A DNA stretch of 46,238 bases, taken from the NCBI GenBank assembly GCA_903904515.1, contig CAIVCR010000091.1, positions 1-46,238 of the forward strand, written 5' to 3'. The notes below the pieces were generated by a model. The model saw nothing but the letters and a program-made list of their open reading frames with translations. It made no database searches and had not been told where the DNA came from. Shown one piece after another: positions 16,840 to 24,595 of the stretch. Each line of letters starts with the position of its first letter. The first letter of the stretch is position 1. This stretch comes from an uncultured Bacteroidia bacterium (lineage in GTDB: Bacteria > Bacteroidota > Bacteroidia > Bacteroidales > Prolixibacteraceae). The translations under genes were made by a program, and so were the position numbers.

Positions 16840-16869
16840 TTCATTCTTAATTCCTTCATTCTTAATTCA
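16840..16869. repeat. Two-unit tandem repeat between regulator and kinase genes
   Basis: TTCATTCTTAATTCC (16840-16854) is followed by TTCATTCTTAATTCA (16855-16869), with partial units TTCATTCT before and TTCATT after. It lies between the response regulator stop and the kinase start. Confidence 0.6.
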
Positions 16870-16873
16870 TTCA

Positions 16874-17626
16874 TTATCTACACGTTAGTGCATGTATAAA
16901 ATCATCATTTCGACGCGTCGCCACATCCAGTTTGGTGCCATCCTCCAGTATGACGTGGAACCCTTCGGCCCGGCTGTATGATTTAATATAATTCAGGTTG
17001 ACCAGATGGGACTTGTGAATCCTGTAAAACATATTGGCAGGAAGCAAACTTTCTATCGCATTGAGGGGTTTGGAGATCAGCAGCTCTCCCCCGTTAACGG
17101 TATGCACCTTCGTGTAATTCAAATCAGCTTCACAATAGATAATCGAGTTCACTTTTTCGAGCTGAAAACCGTGGAAGGTAGGAAGAACAACTTTCACTAC
17201 GGTGCTTGTCGCTGGGTTCATGGCGCTAATGAGCTTCTCAATGCTTTCAACCGGAATCCCTGAAAGCTGCCGCTTATCATATAATGCAATGGCTTCTTGA
17301 AGATCGTCGAGTCCGACCGGTTTGAGGATGTAATCCAATGCGGCCAGTTTAATGGCTTTGATCGCATATTCCTTGTAGGCGGTGGTGAAAATAACCGAAA
17401 ATGTGACTTGTTGAAAATAGGTAAAAATCTCAAATCCTTTCTCTTCAGGCATCTCAATATCCAGGAATACAAGGTCAGGACTATGTTTGTAAATAGCAAA
17501 AACCCCCTCCTTGAGCGATTCGGCTTTGGCAACGACCTTCACCTTTTCAGGAAAATAGCGGATTAACATCAGCTCGAGGGCATCACGGGCAGGTTTTTCG
17601 TCGTCGATGATAACACAATTGATCAT
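16874..17626 (-). CDS. LytTR-family response regulator
   Basis: A 250-aa response regulator. The receiver domain starts INCVIIDDEKPARD and has phospho-acceptor Asp56 in LVFLDIEMP, the TTAYKEYAIKAIKLAALDYILKP segment and its conserved Lys. The C-terminal LytTR DNA-binding domain (about 145-250) carries YCEADLNYTKVHT, MFYRIHKSHLVNLNYIKSY and LEDGTKLDVATRR. I chose the ATG at 17626 since the receiver starts right there; the longer frame to 17725 adds 33 unrelated residues. It is transcribed before its kinase partner (about 115 nt gap) and forms a classic AlgR/LytR-LytS type pair that regulates genes by binding imperfect direct repeats. Confidence 0.94.
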   Translation of the reverse strand: MINCVIIDDEKPARDALELMLIRYFPEKVKVVAKAESLKEGVFAIYKHSPDLVFLDIEMPEEKGFEIFTYFQQVTFSVIFTTAYKEYAIKAIKLAALDYILKPVGLDDLQEAIALYDKRQLSGIPVESIEKLISAMNPATSTVVKVVLPTFHGFQLEKVNSIIYCEADLNYTKVHTVNGGELLISKPLNAIESLLPANMFYRIHKSHLVNLNYIKSYSRAEGFHVILEDGTKLDVATRRNDDFIHALTCR

Positions 17627-17672
17627 AGGGCAGATTGTCTTAGCAATGATACAAATATCATAAAATAAATTA

Positions 17673-17945
17673 TCATTCCAGCCTCCACCCGTCATTGACC
17701 AGTTCATCCAGACTATTATATGCAACGATAATATCCCGTTGGCCCGAATCGAATGAACGGCCGGAGCCGATCGGACATCCCCGGATATAAATCTTGTTAT
17801 TGATGATATCTTTATGCGAGATATAGGGAGTCAGCCCTGCAAACTGGTTGATACAATGTTTTGGATTGGTCTTGAAAATAGGGGCATAAGTGGGTTCCCT
17901 GAAAATGATCTCCAATCTTTTCCTTTCAAAATCGTTTTTTCCCAT
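17673..17945 (-). CDS. Hypothetical protein, 90 aa
   Basis: No family recognised. Soluble, with a basic start (GKNDFERKRLEIIFREPTYAPIF), a central NPKHCINQFAGLTPYISHKDI segment and the striking GCPIGSGRSFDSGQRD motif, ending LVNDGWRLE. It lies 46 nt upstream of the LytTR regulator on the same strand, and a TAAGTTTG box at 17976-17983 stands 30 nt before its ATG, so it may be the first gene of the kinase operon. The composition looks protein-like, with balanced hydrophobic and charged residues and no repetition. It may be a degraded or domain-sized protein; function unknown. Confidence 0.55.
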   Translation of the reverse strand: MGKNDFERKRLEIIFREPTYAPIFKTNPKHCINQFAGLTPYISHKDIINNKIYIRGCPIGSGRSFDSGQRDIIVAYNSLDELVNDGWRLE

Positions 17946-17975
17946 TTTTAATCGATCTTTAAGTTTGGATTTTCA

Positions 17976-17983
17976 CAAACTTA
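17976..17983 (-). promoter_or_regulatory. Candidate -7 box for the 90-aa gene and two-component operon
   Basis: TAAGTTTG on the minus strand, 30 nt before the ATG at 17945. No TTG at the expected -33 distance. Confidence 0.35.
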
Positions 17984-18147
17984 TCAGATTAATCTGGTTA
18001 TTGTCAGGTGAATGTATAACCGTGTCCATTTATGGGATAAACGTGAGGGTTGATTGAATTAACGCCTGAGGCACTGATCTCCCAATTTCCGGGGAAATCG
18101 GAGAATTCCGAAAATCAGATCACGAAAAAATTTGAAATAAACAAATA

Positions 18148-18191
18148 AAGCAGTCAGCTTGGGTACATTAAAAATACCTCGCTGACTGCTT
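18148..18191 (-). terminator. Rho-independent terminator of the sigma factor operon
   Basis: AAGCAGTCAGC (18148-18158) pairs perfectly with GCTGACTGCTT (18181-18191), and GGTA/TACC (18162-18165/18175-18178) pairs inside. On the minus strand a T-rich run follows. It lies about 60 nt after the stop of the 118-aa gene. Confidence 0.75.
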
Positions 18192-18252
18192 GTTAGATTA
18201 CCATCGGGAAAGATCTATTGTCATACCCGGTCTGATAAAGAAAAGCTGAAGC

Positions 18253-18609
18253 TTACTCTTGTTTTTCCGATGGCTCACAGCATCGGCCTCTCCATTCTGA
18301 TTTCATCTTCTCCTTTTGCTCGGGAGTCAGCTGAGTCCATTTGCCGTGCCAGTCGTGACCATGGCCGTGGCATCGGTGATGACCATGTCTCCCTCCAAAA
18401 CCACCGAAGAGGATTTTAGACAGCACTAAAATGCCTATCGCTTGCCAGAATGTAATTGTACTTACCCCCAATATCGCTGGTAGCAGACTATTCCAGAGCA
18501 GCATCACCACACTTCCGAAAACAAATACTCCAGCAACGATGGCTATTGGGATGAATATGGCCCGTTTAATCCAGAAATTCTTTCCCCGCTCTTTTCCACA
18601 ACATCTCAT
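18253..18609 (-). CDS. Small His/Cys-rich membrane protein downstream of an ECF sigma factor
   Basis: A 118-aa protein with a basic, Cys-containing start (MRCCGKERGKNFWIKR), two hydrophobic segments (about 16-40 and 48-68), then a glycine- and histidine-rich stretch GGRHGHHRCHGHGHDWHGKW and a charged C-terminal helix (TPEQKEKMKSEW) ending RCCEPSEKQE. The CC pairs at both ends and seven histidines within about 16 residues suggest metal binding, but this is inference. The gene begins 18 nt after the sigma factor stop, so it is its operon partner, and its place is where an anti-sigma factor would be. It has no recognised zinc-binding anti-sigma domain. Similar small proteins follow ECF sigma genes in other Bacteroidota (from memory). 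Confidence 0.7.
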   Translation of the reverse strand: MRCCGKERGKNFWIKRAIFIPIAIVAGVFVFGSVVMLLWNSLLPAILGVSTITFWQAIGILVLSKILFGGFGGRHGHHRCHGHGHDWHGKWTQLTPEQKEKMKSEWRGRCCEPSEKQE

Positions 18610-18627
18610 GATTTTAATTTTTAATTG

Positions 18628-19191
18628 TTAATATTCGTCGTACATATTTTGAAGCTTTTCCCGCAGGTGCGCAACTGCGTAACGCTTTCGTGATATGATC
18701 GTTTTAATGCTTTCACCGGTTTTATCAGCGATCTCCTGTAGCGTCAAATCTTCCAGTTCGTTCCACACAAACACCTCCCTTTGTTTATCAGGAAGTTCCC
18801 CTAACGCTTTAAAGAACTGCTCTCTGAAAAAGACCCTTTCAAGTTCTGTTTCGGGGTTTCGGTCATCTGCGAGCAAGGCTTCAGGGTAAACCATTTCACC
18901 CTCAGTATTGGCATAAGCAAGATCTTCCAATGGTTGTGGTTTGTGTTTTCTTTTTTTATCCACAATACGGTTTTTGCTTACACGGTAAAGCCATGAACTC
19001 AAAAGCTCGATAGGTTCGGTGTCGATAATGGAACTTAGCTGATACCAGACATCCTGCAGAATATCTTCCGCATCCTGATCATTTTTTACGCGACTGCGTA
19101 TAAAACCAAGCAAACGCTTCCCATATTCCTGTACAGCATTCTGGATACTTTGCTGTCGTTGTGCCATCGGTATTGCAATTAATTCGTCCAT
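18628..19191 (-). CDS. ECF-type RNA polymerase sigma-70 factor
   Basis: A 187-aa sigma factor. Region 2 covers about residues 20-80 (RLLGFIRSRVKNDQDAEDIL, SWLYRVSKNRIVDKKRK), and region 4 about 125-185 (LPDKQREVFVWNELEDLTLQ, GESIKTIISRKRYAVAHLRE). A longer acidic linker (LAYANTEGEMVYPEALLADD) joins them. There is no SusC/SusD-type or FecR anti-sigma gene nearby, so it is not the usual polysaccharide or iron sigma factor. It is first of a two-gene unit with the His/Cys-rich membrane protein. Confidence 0.93.
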   Translation of the reverse strand: MDELIAIPMAQRQQSIQNAVQEYGKRLLGFIRSRVKNDQDAEDILQDVWYQLSSIIDTEPIELLSSWLYRVSKNRIVDKKRKHKPQPLEDLAYANTEGEMVYPEALLADDRNPETELERVFFREQFFKALGELPDKQREVFVWNELEDLTLQEIADKTGESIKTIISRKRYAVAHLREKLQNMYDEY

Positions 19192-19433
19192 ATAATCAGG
19201 TAGACGAATGAGTGAAGAAATTACTTTAAAAGTAGAAATTTTTTGTATTATTGTTAGGATTTAGTACCATCCTCTTTTTTCAATACTTCGGTATGTTTTC
19301 GTAGCAAATTCATGATGAATAAGTTGAAATATTTCTTTATTGCTATGTATTTCAATATTTTACATATAATTGAAATTGGATAATATTAAAATTTTCCGAA
19401 CTATTATTTTTACTAACCATAAAAAAATAAATC

Positions 19434-20522
19434 ATGGAAGCCAGTAAACCTTCATTAGGGCAGAACAGGAATCGGCGCAGTTTCTTAAAATCTCAAGTCA
19501 TTTTCGCCTTAGGAGCCTCAACCTTCGGGGCGGCAATTTCTCAGGCAGATGCATCGCCCATTCATCCGGGGAATCCGGAGGTATCAAATGCTGATGCACT
19601 ACGAAACACTTATCAGCAATGTCTTGGTGGCCCATTTCCTGACCCTGCCCCTTTAAATCCGCAGGTACGGGAAATTACTCAAAAAGATGGCTATCGCATA
19701 GAGTCTATCACCTATGAGGGGCAATCTGGTGTGAGGATACCGGCCTTATTACTGGTTCCTGACCAGGTAACCGCCACGAATCCTGCACCTGGGATAGCGG
19801 TCTGGCATCAGCATAACGGGCAGTATTTTTTGGGAAAATCGGAGCCTGCCGGTCTGGCCGGCAATCCAATGCATCATACCGGAGTTGCCCTTGTTCGGGA
19901 AGGGTATGTTGTGATTTGTCCTGATGCGCTTTGTTTCGGTGAGCGGCAAGACCCTACCGGGAAGCTAAAAGACGGGGCTTATGAACGTTTTGAGTTTCTT
20001 CGGGAAGTAGTCCGCGATCGCAGCCTGGCCTGGAGAAATATACTGGAGATGAAACGGGCCGTTGACCTGCTTTGTTCGCGACCGGAAGTAAAACCTGACC
20101 GTCTGGGTTGTTATGGACACTCGATGGGATCAACCCACTGCTGGCTTGTGGGCCCGCTGGAGCCCAGGTTGAAATGTATAGTGGCCAATTGTTGTCTGCC
20201 AACTTATGAGGCTATTGAGGAGGAACATCTACTGCATTGCTTTCCAAATTTCGTACCCGGATGGAAAAAGCATGGTGATACACCTGATATTGCTGCCTTG
20301 ATTGCGCCAAGAGCCCTTCACCTGAATCTGGGTGAGAACGATTCGGGCACCCCTATTGAGTCTGCCAAACGGGGCATACTTCGGATTGCAGAGGCCTATA
20401 AAAAGGCTGGAGTCTCCGATAATTTCACCTCTTTTATACAACCCGATACAGACCATGTACTCACAGACGAGATGTGGCAGCATGTAAAAAATTGTTTCGC
20501 AAGGCATCTAAAATATGGGTAA
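19434..20522 (+). CDS. Exported alpha/beta hydrolase (acetylxylan esterase/abhydrolase_7-like)
   Basis: A 362-aa enzyme with a twin-arginine-like leader (NRRSFLKSQVIFALGASTFG), so it acts outside the cytoplasm. The catalytic serine is Ser230 in GCYGHSMGST; likely Asp303 (LNLGENDSG) and His341 (TDHVL) complete the triad. The middle shows the oxyanion segment PGIAVWHQHNGQY and PDALCFGER, as in the acetylxylan esterase-like and dienelactone hydrolase-like families. Substrate is not predictable: acetylated glycans are a fair guess given the glycosidases elsewhere in the window. It is monocistronic and divergent from the sigma factor operon; the terminator behind it faces the opposite strand. Confidence 0.85.
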   Translation: MEASKPSLGQNRNRRSFLKSQVIFALGASTFGAAISQADASPIHPGNPEVSNADALRNTYQQCLGGPFPDPAPLNPQVREITQKDGYRIESITYEGQSGVRIPALLLVPDQVTATNPAPGIAVWHQHNGQYFLGKSEPAGLAGNPMHHTGVALVREGYVVICPDALCFGERQDPTGKLKDGAYERFEFLREVVRDRSLAWRNILEMKRAVDLLCSRPEVKPDRLGCYGHSMGSTHCWLVGPLEPRLKCIVANCCLPTYEAIEEEHLLHCFPNFVPGWKKHGDTPDIAALIAPRALHLNLGENDSGTPIESAKRGILRIAEAYKKAGVSDNFTSFIQPDTDHVLTDEMWQHVKNCFARHLKYG

Positions 20523-20560
20523 TCAATACAATCTCTTAGTTCCCGGAATAGGTTAAAAAA

Positions 20561-20593
20561 AAGCCCCTGCAAAATAACTATTTGCAGAGGCTT
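20561..20593 (-). terminator. Rho-independent terminator of the ETF operon
   Basis: AAGCCCCTGCAAA (20561-20573) pairs with TTTGCAGAGGCTT (20581-20593) with one mismatch. On the minus strand an eight-base T run follows directly, downstream of the EtfBA stop. Confidence 0.8.
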
Positions 20594-20654
20594 ACTATAG
20601 TATTTAAAAAGATAGTCCGGAGAATTGAAGCTTTATCAATTCTGATAACCCACT

Positions 20655-22595
20655 TTATTTTTTAGGCTCGATTCCGAAGGTAAACCCGGATTTTACGCGA
20701 TCGATTAATTCGGGTATAATATCCTGATATTCGCCGACGATTCCAAAATCGGCATTGTTAAAGATGCTCGCCTTTGGGTTGTGATTAATAGCAATTACCT
20801 GACCAGCCTCTTTCATTCCTGCGATATGTTGAATCGCTCCTGAAATTCCAACGGCAACATAGACCTTTGGACGAACAGTTTTACCGGTCTGCCCTACTTG
20901 TCTGGCATATTCGGTGATCCCTTCATCAACGACAGGACGGCTGCAGGCCCATTCAGCATTGATTCCCTGGCCTTTCAACGCTTCGGCAAGCGCTTTCATA
21001 AGTCCTAAGCTATCGGATGTTGTTCCCCTTCCGCCTGAGACGATAATGTCAGCATCAAAAAGATTTTGCAATCCTCCTTCGCCTCTGACTGTTTTTATAA
21101 TTTCGACAACAAAATCTTTCTCATCCAAAACAGGGGTGAAAGCTGAAATAATACCTGGCCTCTCATTCACACGCGGAGGAACCTCAAATGTGCCTGCTCT
21201 GGCTGTTGAAATCTGCGGACAAACAAAACCGAGAATAGTTGCCAGTTTACTCTCCCCGTAGGTAGGGCGGCGAGATTCAAGAATAGGCGCAATGATCGCC
21301 TTCTGTTTTTTATCGATATACTCTCCGATTTCAAGTCCGGTACAGTCAGCAGTAACGCCGCTGCTGGTTCTCATCCCTATCCGGGGTGCCAGTTCCCTTC
21401 CTGATGTTGTTGCAGCAAAGAGGGCAATCTCGGGTTTCCGCTCTTTAATGACCTGAGTGAAAATAGAGGCAAACGGAAGCACAAGATATTCTTCAAGACT
21501 ATCATTTTCAACGAAGATAACCTCGTCAGAACCATGTTCGATCAGTGTTTGGGCTAATGGCTGAACATTTTTCCCAATGATCAGCGTCATTACCTTGGTG
21601 TCATTCCCCAGTTGATTTGCCAGGTTTCTGGCCGGTGTGAGGAGTTCGAGTGATGGTCTGGAGATGTTCCCGTTTGTTACTTCGGCCCACGTGAGTATTC
21701 CGCGTGCTCCCTCTCTGAAGTCTTTTTCGGGGAAATCGGGACGGTCGGTCTCCTTTTTGGCAGCCGCTTCCTTCTTTTCAAGGACATTTCCGCCCTTCTT
21801 CAGGTTTGTGATTAAACTATCAACCAATGTGGCTTCATTATGACCTTCAGACATCGTGATCGGTGGACGTTCGCTGACCATGTTCACCACTTTTGCGACG
21901 ATAGTAGGGGATCCGCTGATACCGATTTTCTCTGTTCCCAGTCCAATATCGTCAATTCCAAACGTAGTAATTTTGAGGGAGCGGGCTTTAATGGCACCGC
22001 TTAATGACGGTTTACGGGGAGGGATTCCCGTTGGGGTGAGTGAAATTACACAAGGCATGGGTAATTTCATCATTTGATAACCACCTTCAATGATTCTCTT
22101 TGCAATCACACTTCCAGCACCGTCGGCTTTAACACTTTCCACGAAAGTTGCCTGAGGAATTCCGATATTTTCGGCTACCTGCGAAGGGACGTGGGCTGTA
22201 TCGCCGTCACTGGTCTGGCGACCGGCCAGAATGATGTAGGGCTCTTTTGAATCCTTTGAAAACCCCAGGTGTTTAAGCATAGTGGAGATCGCCAGGCCGG
22301 TTGCGTAGGTGTCGCTCCCTCCCAGCTTACGGTCGGAAAGCAGGTATGCTTCGTCATAACCCATAGCGATAGCAGCTTTGAGCGAGGTCTCAAAAGAACC
22401 TGGACCCATCGAGCATACAATTAACCGCGCATCAGGATTTTGTTTCCGTAATTGCAGTCCGGCTTCGAGACCGAACTGGCAATCGATATTGATAATTGAT
22501 TTTGCTTTTGTCCGATCCATCAGTCCGTCTTCACCCATTCGCATCTCGCTGGGTACCGGAACTTGTTTGATTAAACTTATTATAGTTAGAGCCAT
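20655..22595 (-). CDS. Fused electron transfer flavoprotein, EtfB-EtfA
   Basis: A single 646-aa chain. Residues 1-265 are an electron transfer flavoprotein beta subunit (LIKQVPVPSEMRMGEDG, IICSMGPG-like CSMGPGSFETSLKAAIAMG, LAGRQTSDGDTAHVP). Then comes a charged linker (about 266-295, KKGGNVLEKKEAAAKKETD), and 296-646 is the alpha subunit with its FAD domain (SGGRGTTSDSLGLMKALAEA, WACSRPVVDEGITE, HIAGMKEAGQVIAIN). The reading frame is continuous through the linker, so this is a true fusion rather than two genes read together. It accepts electrons from acyl-CoA dehydrogenases and passes them to the quinone oxidoreductase encoded just upstream (gap 18 nt). Sequence gives no sign of the bifurcating type beyond the fusion. 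Separate etfB and etfA genes are the common arrangement. Confidence 0.94.
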   Translation of the reverse strand: MALTIISLIKQVPVPSEMRMGEDGLMDRTKAKSIINIDCQFGLEAGLQLRKQNPDARLIVCSMGPGSFETSLKAAIAMGYDEAYLLSDRKLGGSDTYATGLAISTMLKHLGFSKDSKEPYIILAGRQTSDGDTAHVPSQVAENIGIPQATFVESVKADGAGSVIAKRIIEGGYQMMKLPMPCVISLTPTGIPPRKPSLSGAIKARSLKITTFGIDDIGLGTEKIGISGSPTIVAKVVNMVSERPPITMSEGHNEATLVDSLITNLKKGGNVLEKKEAAAKKETDRPDFPEKDFREGARGILTWAEVTNGNISRPSLELLTPARNLANQLGNDTKVMTLIIGKNVQPLAQTLIEHGSDEVIFVENDSLEEYLVLPFASIFTQVIKERKPEIALFAATTSGRELAPRIGMRTSSGVTADCTGLEIGEYIDKKQKAIIAPILESRRPTYGESKLATILGFVCPQISTARAGTFEVPPRVNERPGIISAFTPVLDEKDFVVEIIKTVRGEGGLQNLFDADIIVSGGRGTTSDSLGLMKALAEALKGQGINAEWACSRPVVDEGITEYARQVGQTGKTVRPKVYVAVGISGAIQHIAGMKEAGQVIAINHNPKASIFNNADFGIVGEYQDIIPELIDRVKSGFTFGIEPKK

Positions 22596-22613
22596 TGTTT
22601 CGTTTTCTGTTAA

Positions 22614-24272
22614 TTACATATTCTGAAAATCGGGACCATTGCCACCATTAGGTACTACCCAGGTAATTCCCAGCCCGGGAGATTTTATGTCGCATGTTCT
22701 GCAATGCATACAATTTTCAGCATGGATTCTGATCTCATTCTCCCCTGCCTTGTTGGTATGTAGCTCATAAACTTCGGAGGAACAATAAAATTGCTCAGGT
22801 GCTCCATATTGGTCAATGTTAATCTCTTTAAACTTTTTAGGATCCTTAATCTGCACATGGACAACCTGTTGCTCGTCATGGAAAACACCTGAATAGTAAA
22901 CGTCAGTTACCTTATCGAATGTCAACACTTTATCCCATTCCAGTTTACCTTTAAACCGTTCCTTAAAGGGTTTCTTTTTAAGATGGCTAAGTTTAGAGGT
23001 CGTCTTATAATCGGCTGTTGATTTCAGTCTGCCAAAGAAGCCGGCACCACCTGTAATTAATTGTGTTCCAAAATGCAAACCGCCCATGATCAGCCCTTTT
23101 TCAAATCCCTGTCTGAAATTACGGACTTTGTACATCTCCTTGCGGATAAAACCACTCTTTACCTGGGCTTCATAATTTTGGAGACTTTTTTCCGAAGTGT
23201 CGTTATTTGACAGGGCCTCGGCAGTCGTTTTGGCGGCCAGAATACCCGATTTGATGGATAAATGAATCCCTTTCAGGGTAGGCATTGCAACCAGACCGGC
23301 ACCGTCACCCACGATTAAAGCATTATCGACATACAATTTGGGAATTGCATAATAGCCACCCTCAGGAAGGGTTTTCGCTCCGTATTCCAACAACTTACCC
23401 CCTTTTAAGATCTTAGAAACGAAAGAGGTGGTTTTCCATATTTGCATGGCATCATGCACGTCGAAGGTTGGGTCTTTATAGTCCAGCCCAACTACGATTC
23501 CAATGGCGACTCTGTTGTCGTTTAATCCGTAAATAAACCCACCGCCAAATTCATCCGTATGCAGCGGATAACCCAACGTGTGGTAGACCTGACCCGGAGC
23601 GATATTTCCTTCCGGAACCGACCATAATTCCTTGCAGCCCAAAGAATAAACCTGTTCGTTTTTTCCTTCGGTAAGGTTAAATTTCTTAATCAGCATCTGT
23701 GTCAGCGGTCCTCGCTGACCTTCGGCAAAAATGGTAATTCCGGCCTCGATCCGAGTACCTGCCTGGAAATTTTCGAGCTGGTTTCCGTGATGATCCAACC
23801 CTGTATCTTTGGTTTTTGCGCCGATTACTTTTCCGTCGTTGTACAAAATCTCATCGACAGCAAAACCGGTATAAATTTCAACCCCCTTTTCCTGCGCTTT
23901 AACAGCTAGGTACTTGCATATCTGTCCTAAAGAAGCGGTATAATAACCGATATTATTCATGTACGGCATATGAAAAGGCAATTTGAGATAGCTCTTTTCA
24001 CCCAATAAAACCATACTGTCTTTAGTTACCTTTGCATTGAAGGGAATCTCAGAAAAGTCGACATCGGGTAGTAATTCTTTAAAAACGTCAGGTTTGATTA
24101 CTGCACCTGATAAAATATGGCTTCCGATAGAACTTCCTTTTTCGATTAACAAAATTCTATGATTCAGTCCTTTTTGTTTTAGCGTATCCGCTAAATGGAT
24201 TGCAGTAGCTAAGCCAGATGGTCCGCCGCCAATAATCAGCACATCTGTTGATACTGTATCAACATTACTCAT
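22614..24272 (-). CDS. Electron transfer flavoprotein:quinone oxidoreductase
   Basis: A 552-aa membrane-associated flavo-iron-sulfur enzyme that carries electrons from reduced ETF to the quinone pool. An N-terminal dinucleotide-binding motif (VLIIGGGPSGLATAIH) and the full ETF-QO length are present. A C-terminal 4Fe-4S site is formed by Cys497 and the CMHCRTC group (Cys521, Cys524, Cys527), then the family end IKSPGLGITWVVPNGGNGPD. It resembles human ETFDH and FixC. It heads the operon with the EtfB-EtfA fusion. The start at 24272 is supported by an unusually strong Shine-Dalgarno sequence at 24279-24287. Confidence 0.95.
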   Translation of the reverse strand: MSNVDTVSTDVLIIGGGPSGLATAIHLADTLKQKGLNHRILLIEKGSSIGSHILSGAVIKPDVFKELLPDVDFSEIPFNAKVTKDSMVLLGEKSYLKLPFHMPYMNNIGYYTASLGQICKYLAVKAQEKGVEIYTGFAVDEILYNDGKVIGAKTKDTGLDHHGNQLENFQAGTRIEAGITIFAEGQRGPLTQMLIKKFNLTEGKNEQVYSLGCKELWSVPEGNIAPGQVYHTLGYPLHTDEFGGGFIYGLNDNRVAIGIVVGLDYKDPTFDVHDAMQIWKTTSFVSKILKGGKLLEYGAKTLPEGGYYAIPKLYVDNALIVGDGAGLVAMPTLKGIHLSIKSGILAAKTTAEALSNNDTSEKSLQNYEAQVKSGFIRKEMYKVRNFRQGFEKGLIMGGLHFGTQLITGGAGFFGRLKSTADYKTTSKLSHLKKKPFKERFKGKLEWDKVLTFDKVTDVYYSGVFHDEQQVVHVQIKDPKKFKEINIDQYGAPEQFYCSSEVYELHTNKAGENEIRIHAENCMHCRTCDIKSPGLGITWVVPNGGNGPDFQNM

Positions 24273-24278
24273 ATTAAT

Positions 24279-24287
24279 ACCTCCTTT
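24279..24287 (-). promoter_or_regulatory. Strong Shine-Dalgarno site for ETF-QO
   Basis: On the minus strand AAAGGAGGT stands 6 nt before the ATG at 24272. Such a full anti-SD match is uncommon in this window, where most starts have only AT-rich leaders. Confidence 0.75.
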
Positions 24288-24525
24288 GTAAGTTTTGGTG
24301 AGTTATCAGAATTTTTTCATAAACTTAAAATATACCGGATACACTGAATTATGGTAGTTTTAAGCATGGGCAAAAATACAAAATAATATTTTTCATCATG
24401 CATCTAAGAGGCATGTTTCATGAGATTTATGATGATTCAGAATCACTCTAAGTAAGGGAGGTGATTTTCAGTAAAAGGGGGATAAAGTGTAGGAAGAGCT
24501 TGTTTGAGCAGGAATTTAACGAAAA

Positions 24526-24568
24526 AATCGGTTTACTCAGCGTCTTAAGAAATCTGAGTAAACCGATT
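24526..24568 (-). terminator. Rho-independent terminator of the alpha-mannosidase gene
   Basis: A perfect 15-bp stem AATCGGTTTACTCAG (24526-24540) / CTGAGTAAACCGATT (24554-24568) with a 13-nt loop. The run of A before it on the plus strand gives a T-tract for minus-strand transcripts, about 30 nt after the stop at 24596. Confidence 0.85.
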
Positions 24569-24595
24569 CAATCACGGTGTCTGTAACTTGTGTTT

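Larger units (their letters stand above)
17946..18252. other. Intergenic region with promoter box and terminator
   Basis: Contains the candidate promoter box for the 90-aa gene (17976-17983) and the terminator hairpin of the sigma factor operon (18148-18191). Otherwise nothing recognisable. Confidence 0.5.
24273..24595. other. Intergenic region between ETF-QO and the alpha-mannosidase
   Basis: Contains the ETF-QO ribosome binding site (24279-24287) and the alpha-mannosidase terminator (24526-24568). Between them there is AT-rich sequence in which I see no gene or clear promoter. Confidence 0.5.

Noticed and set aside
18253..18609. Annotating the His/Cys-rich gene as an anti-sigma factor
   Set aside because: There is no recognisable anti-sigma or zinc-binding domain, so only its position suggests the role.
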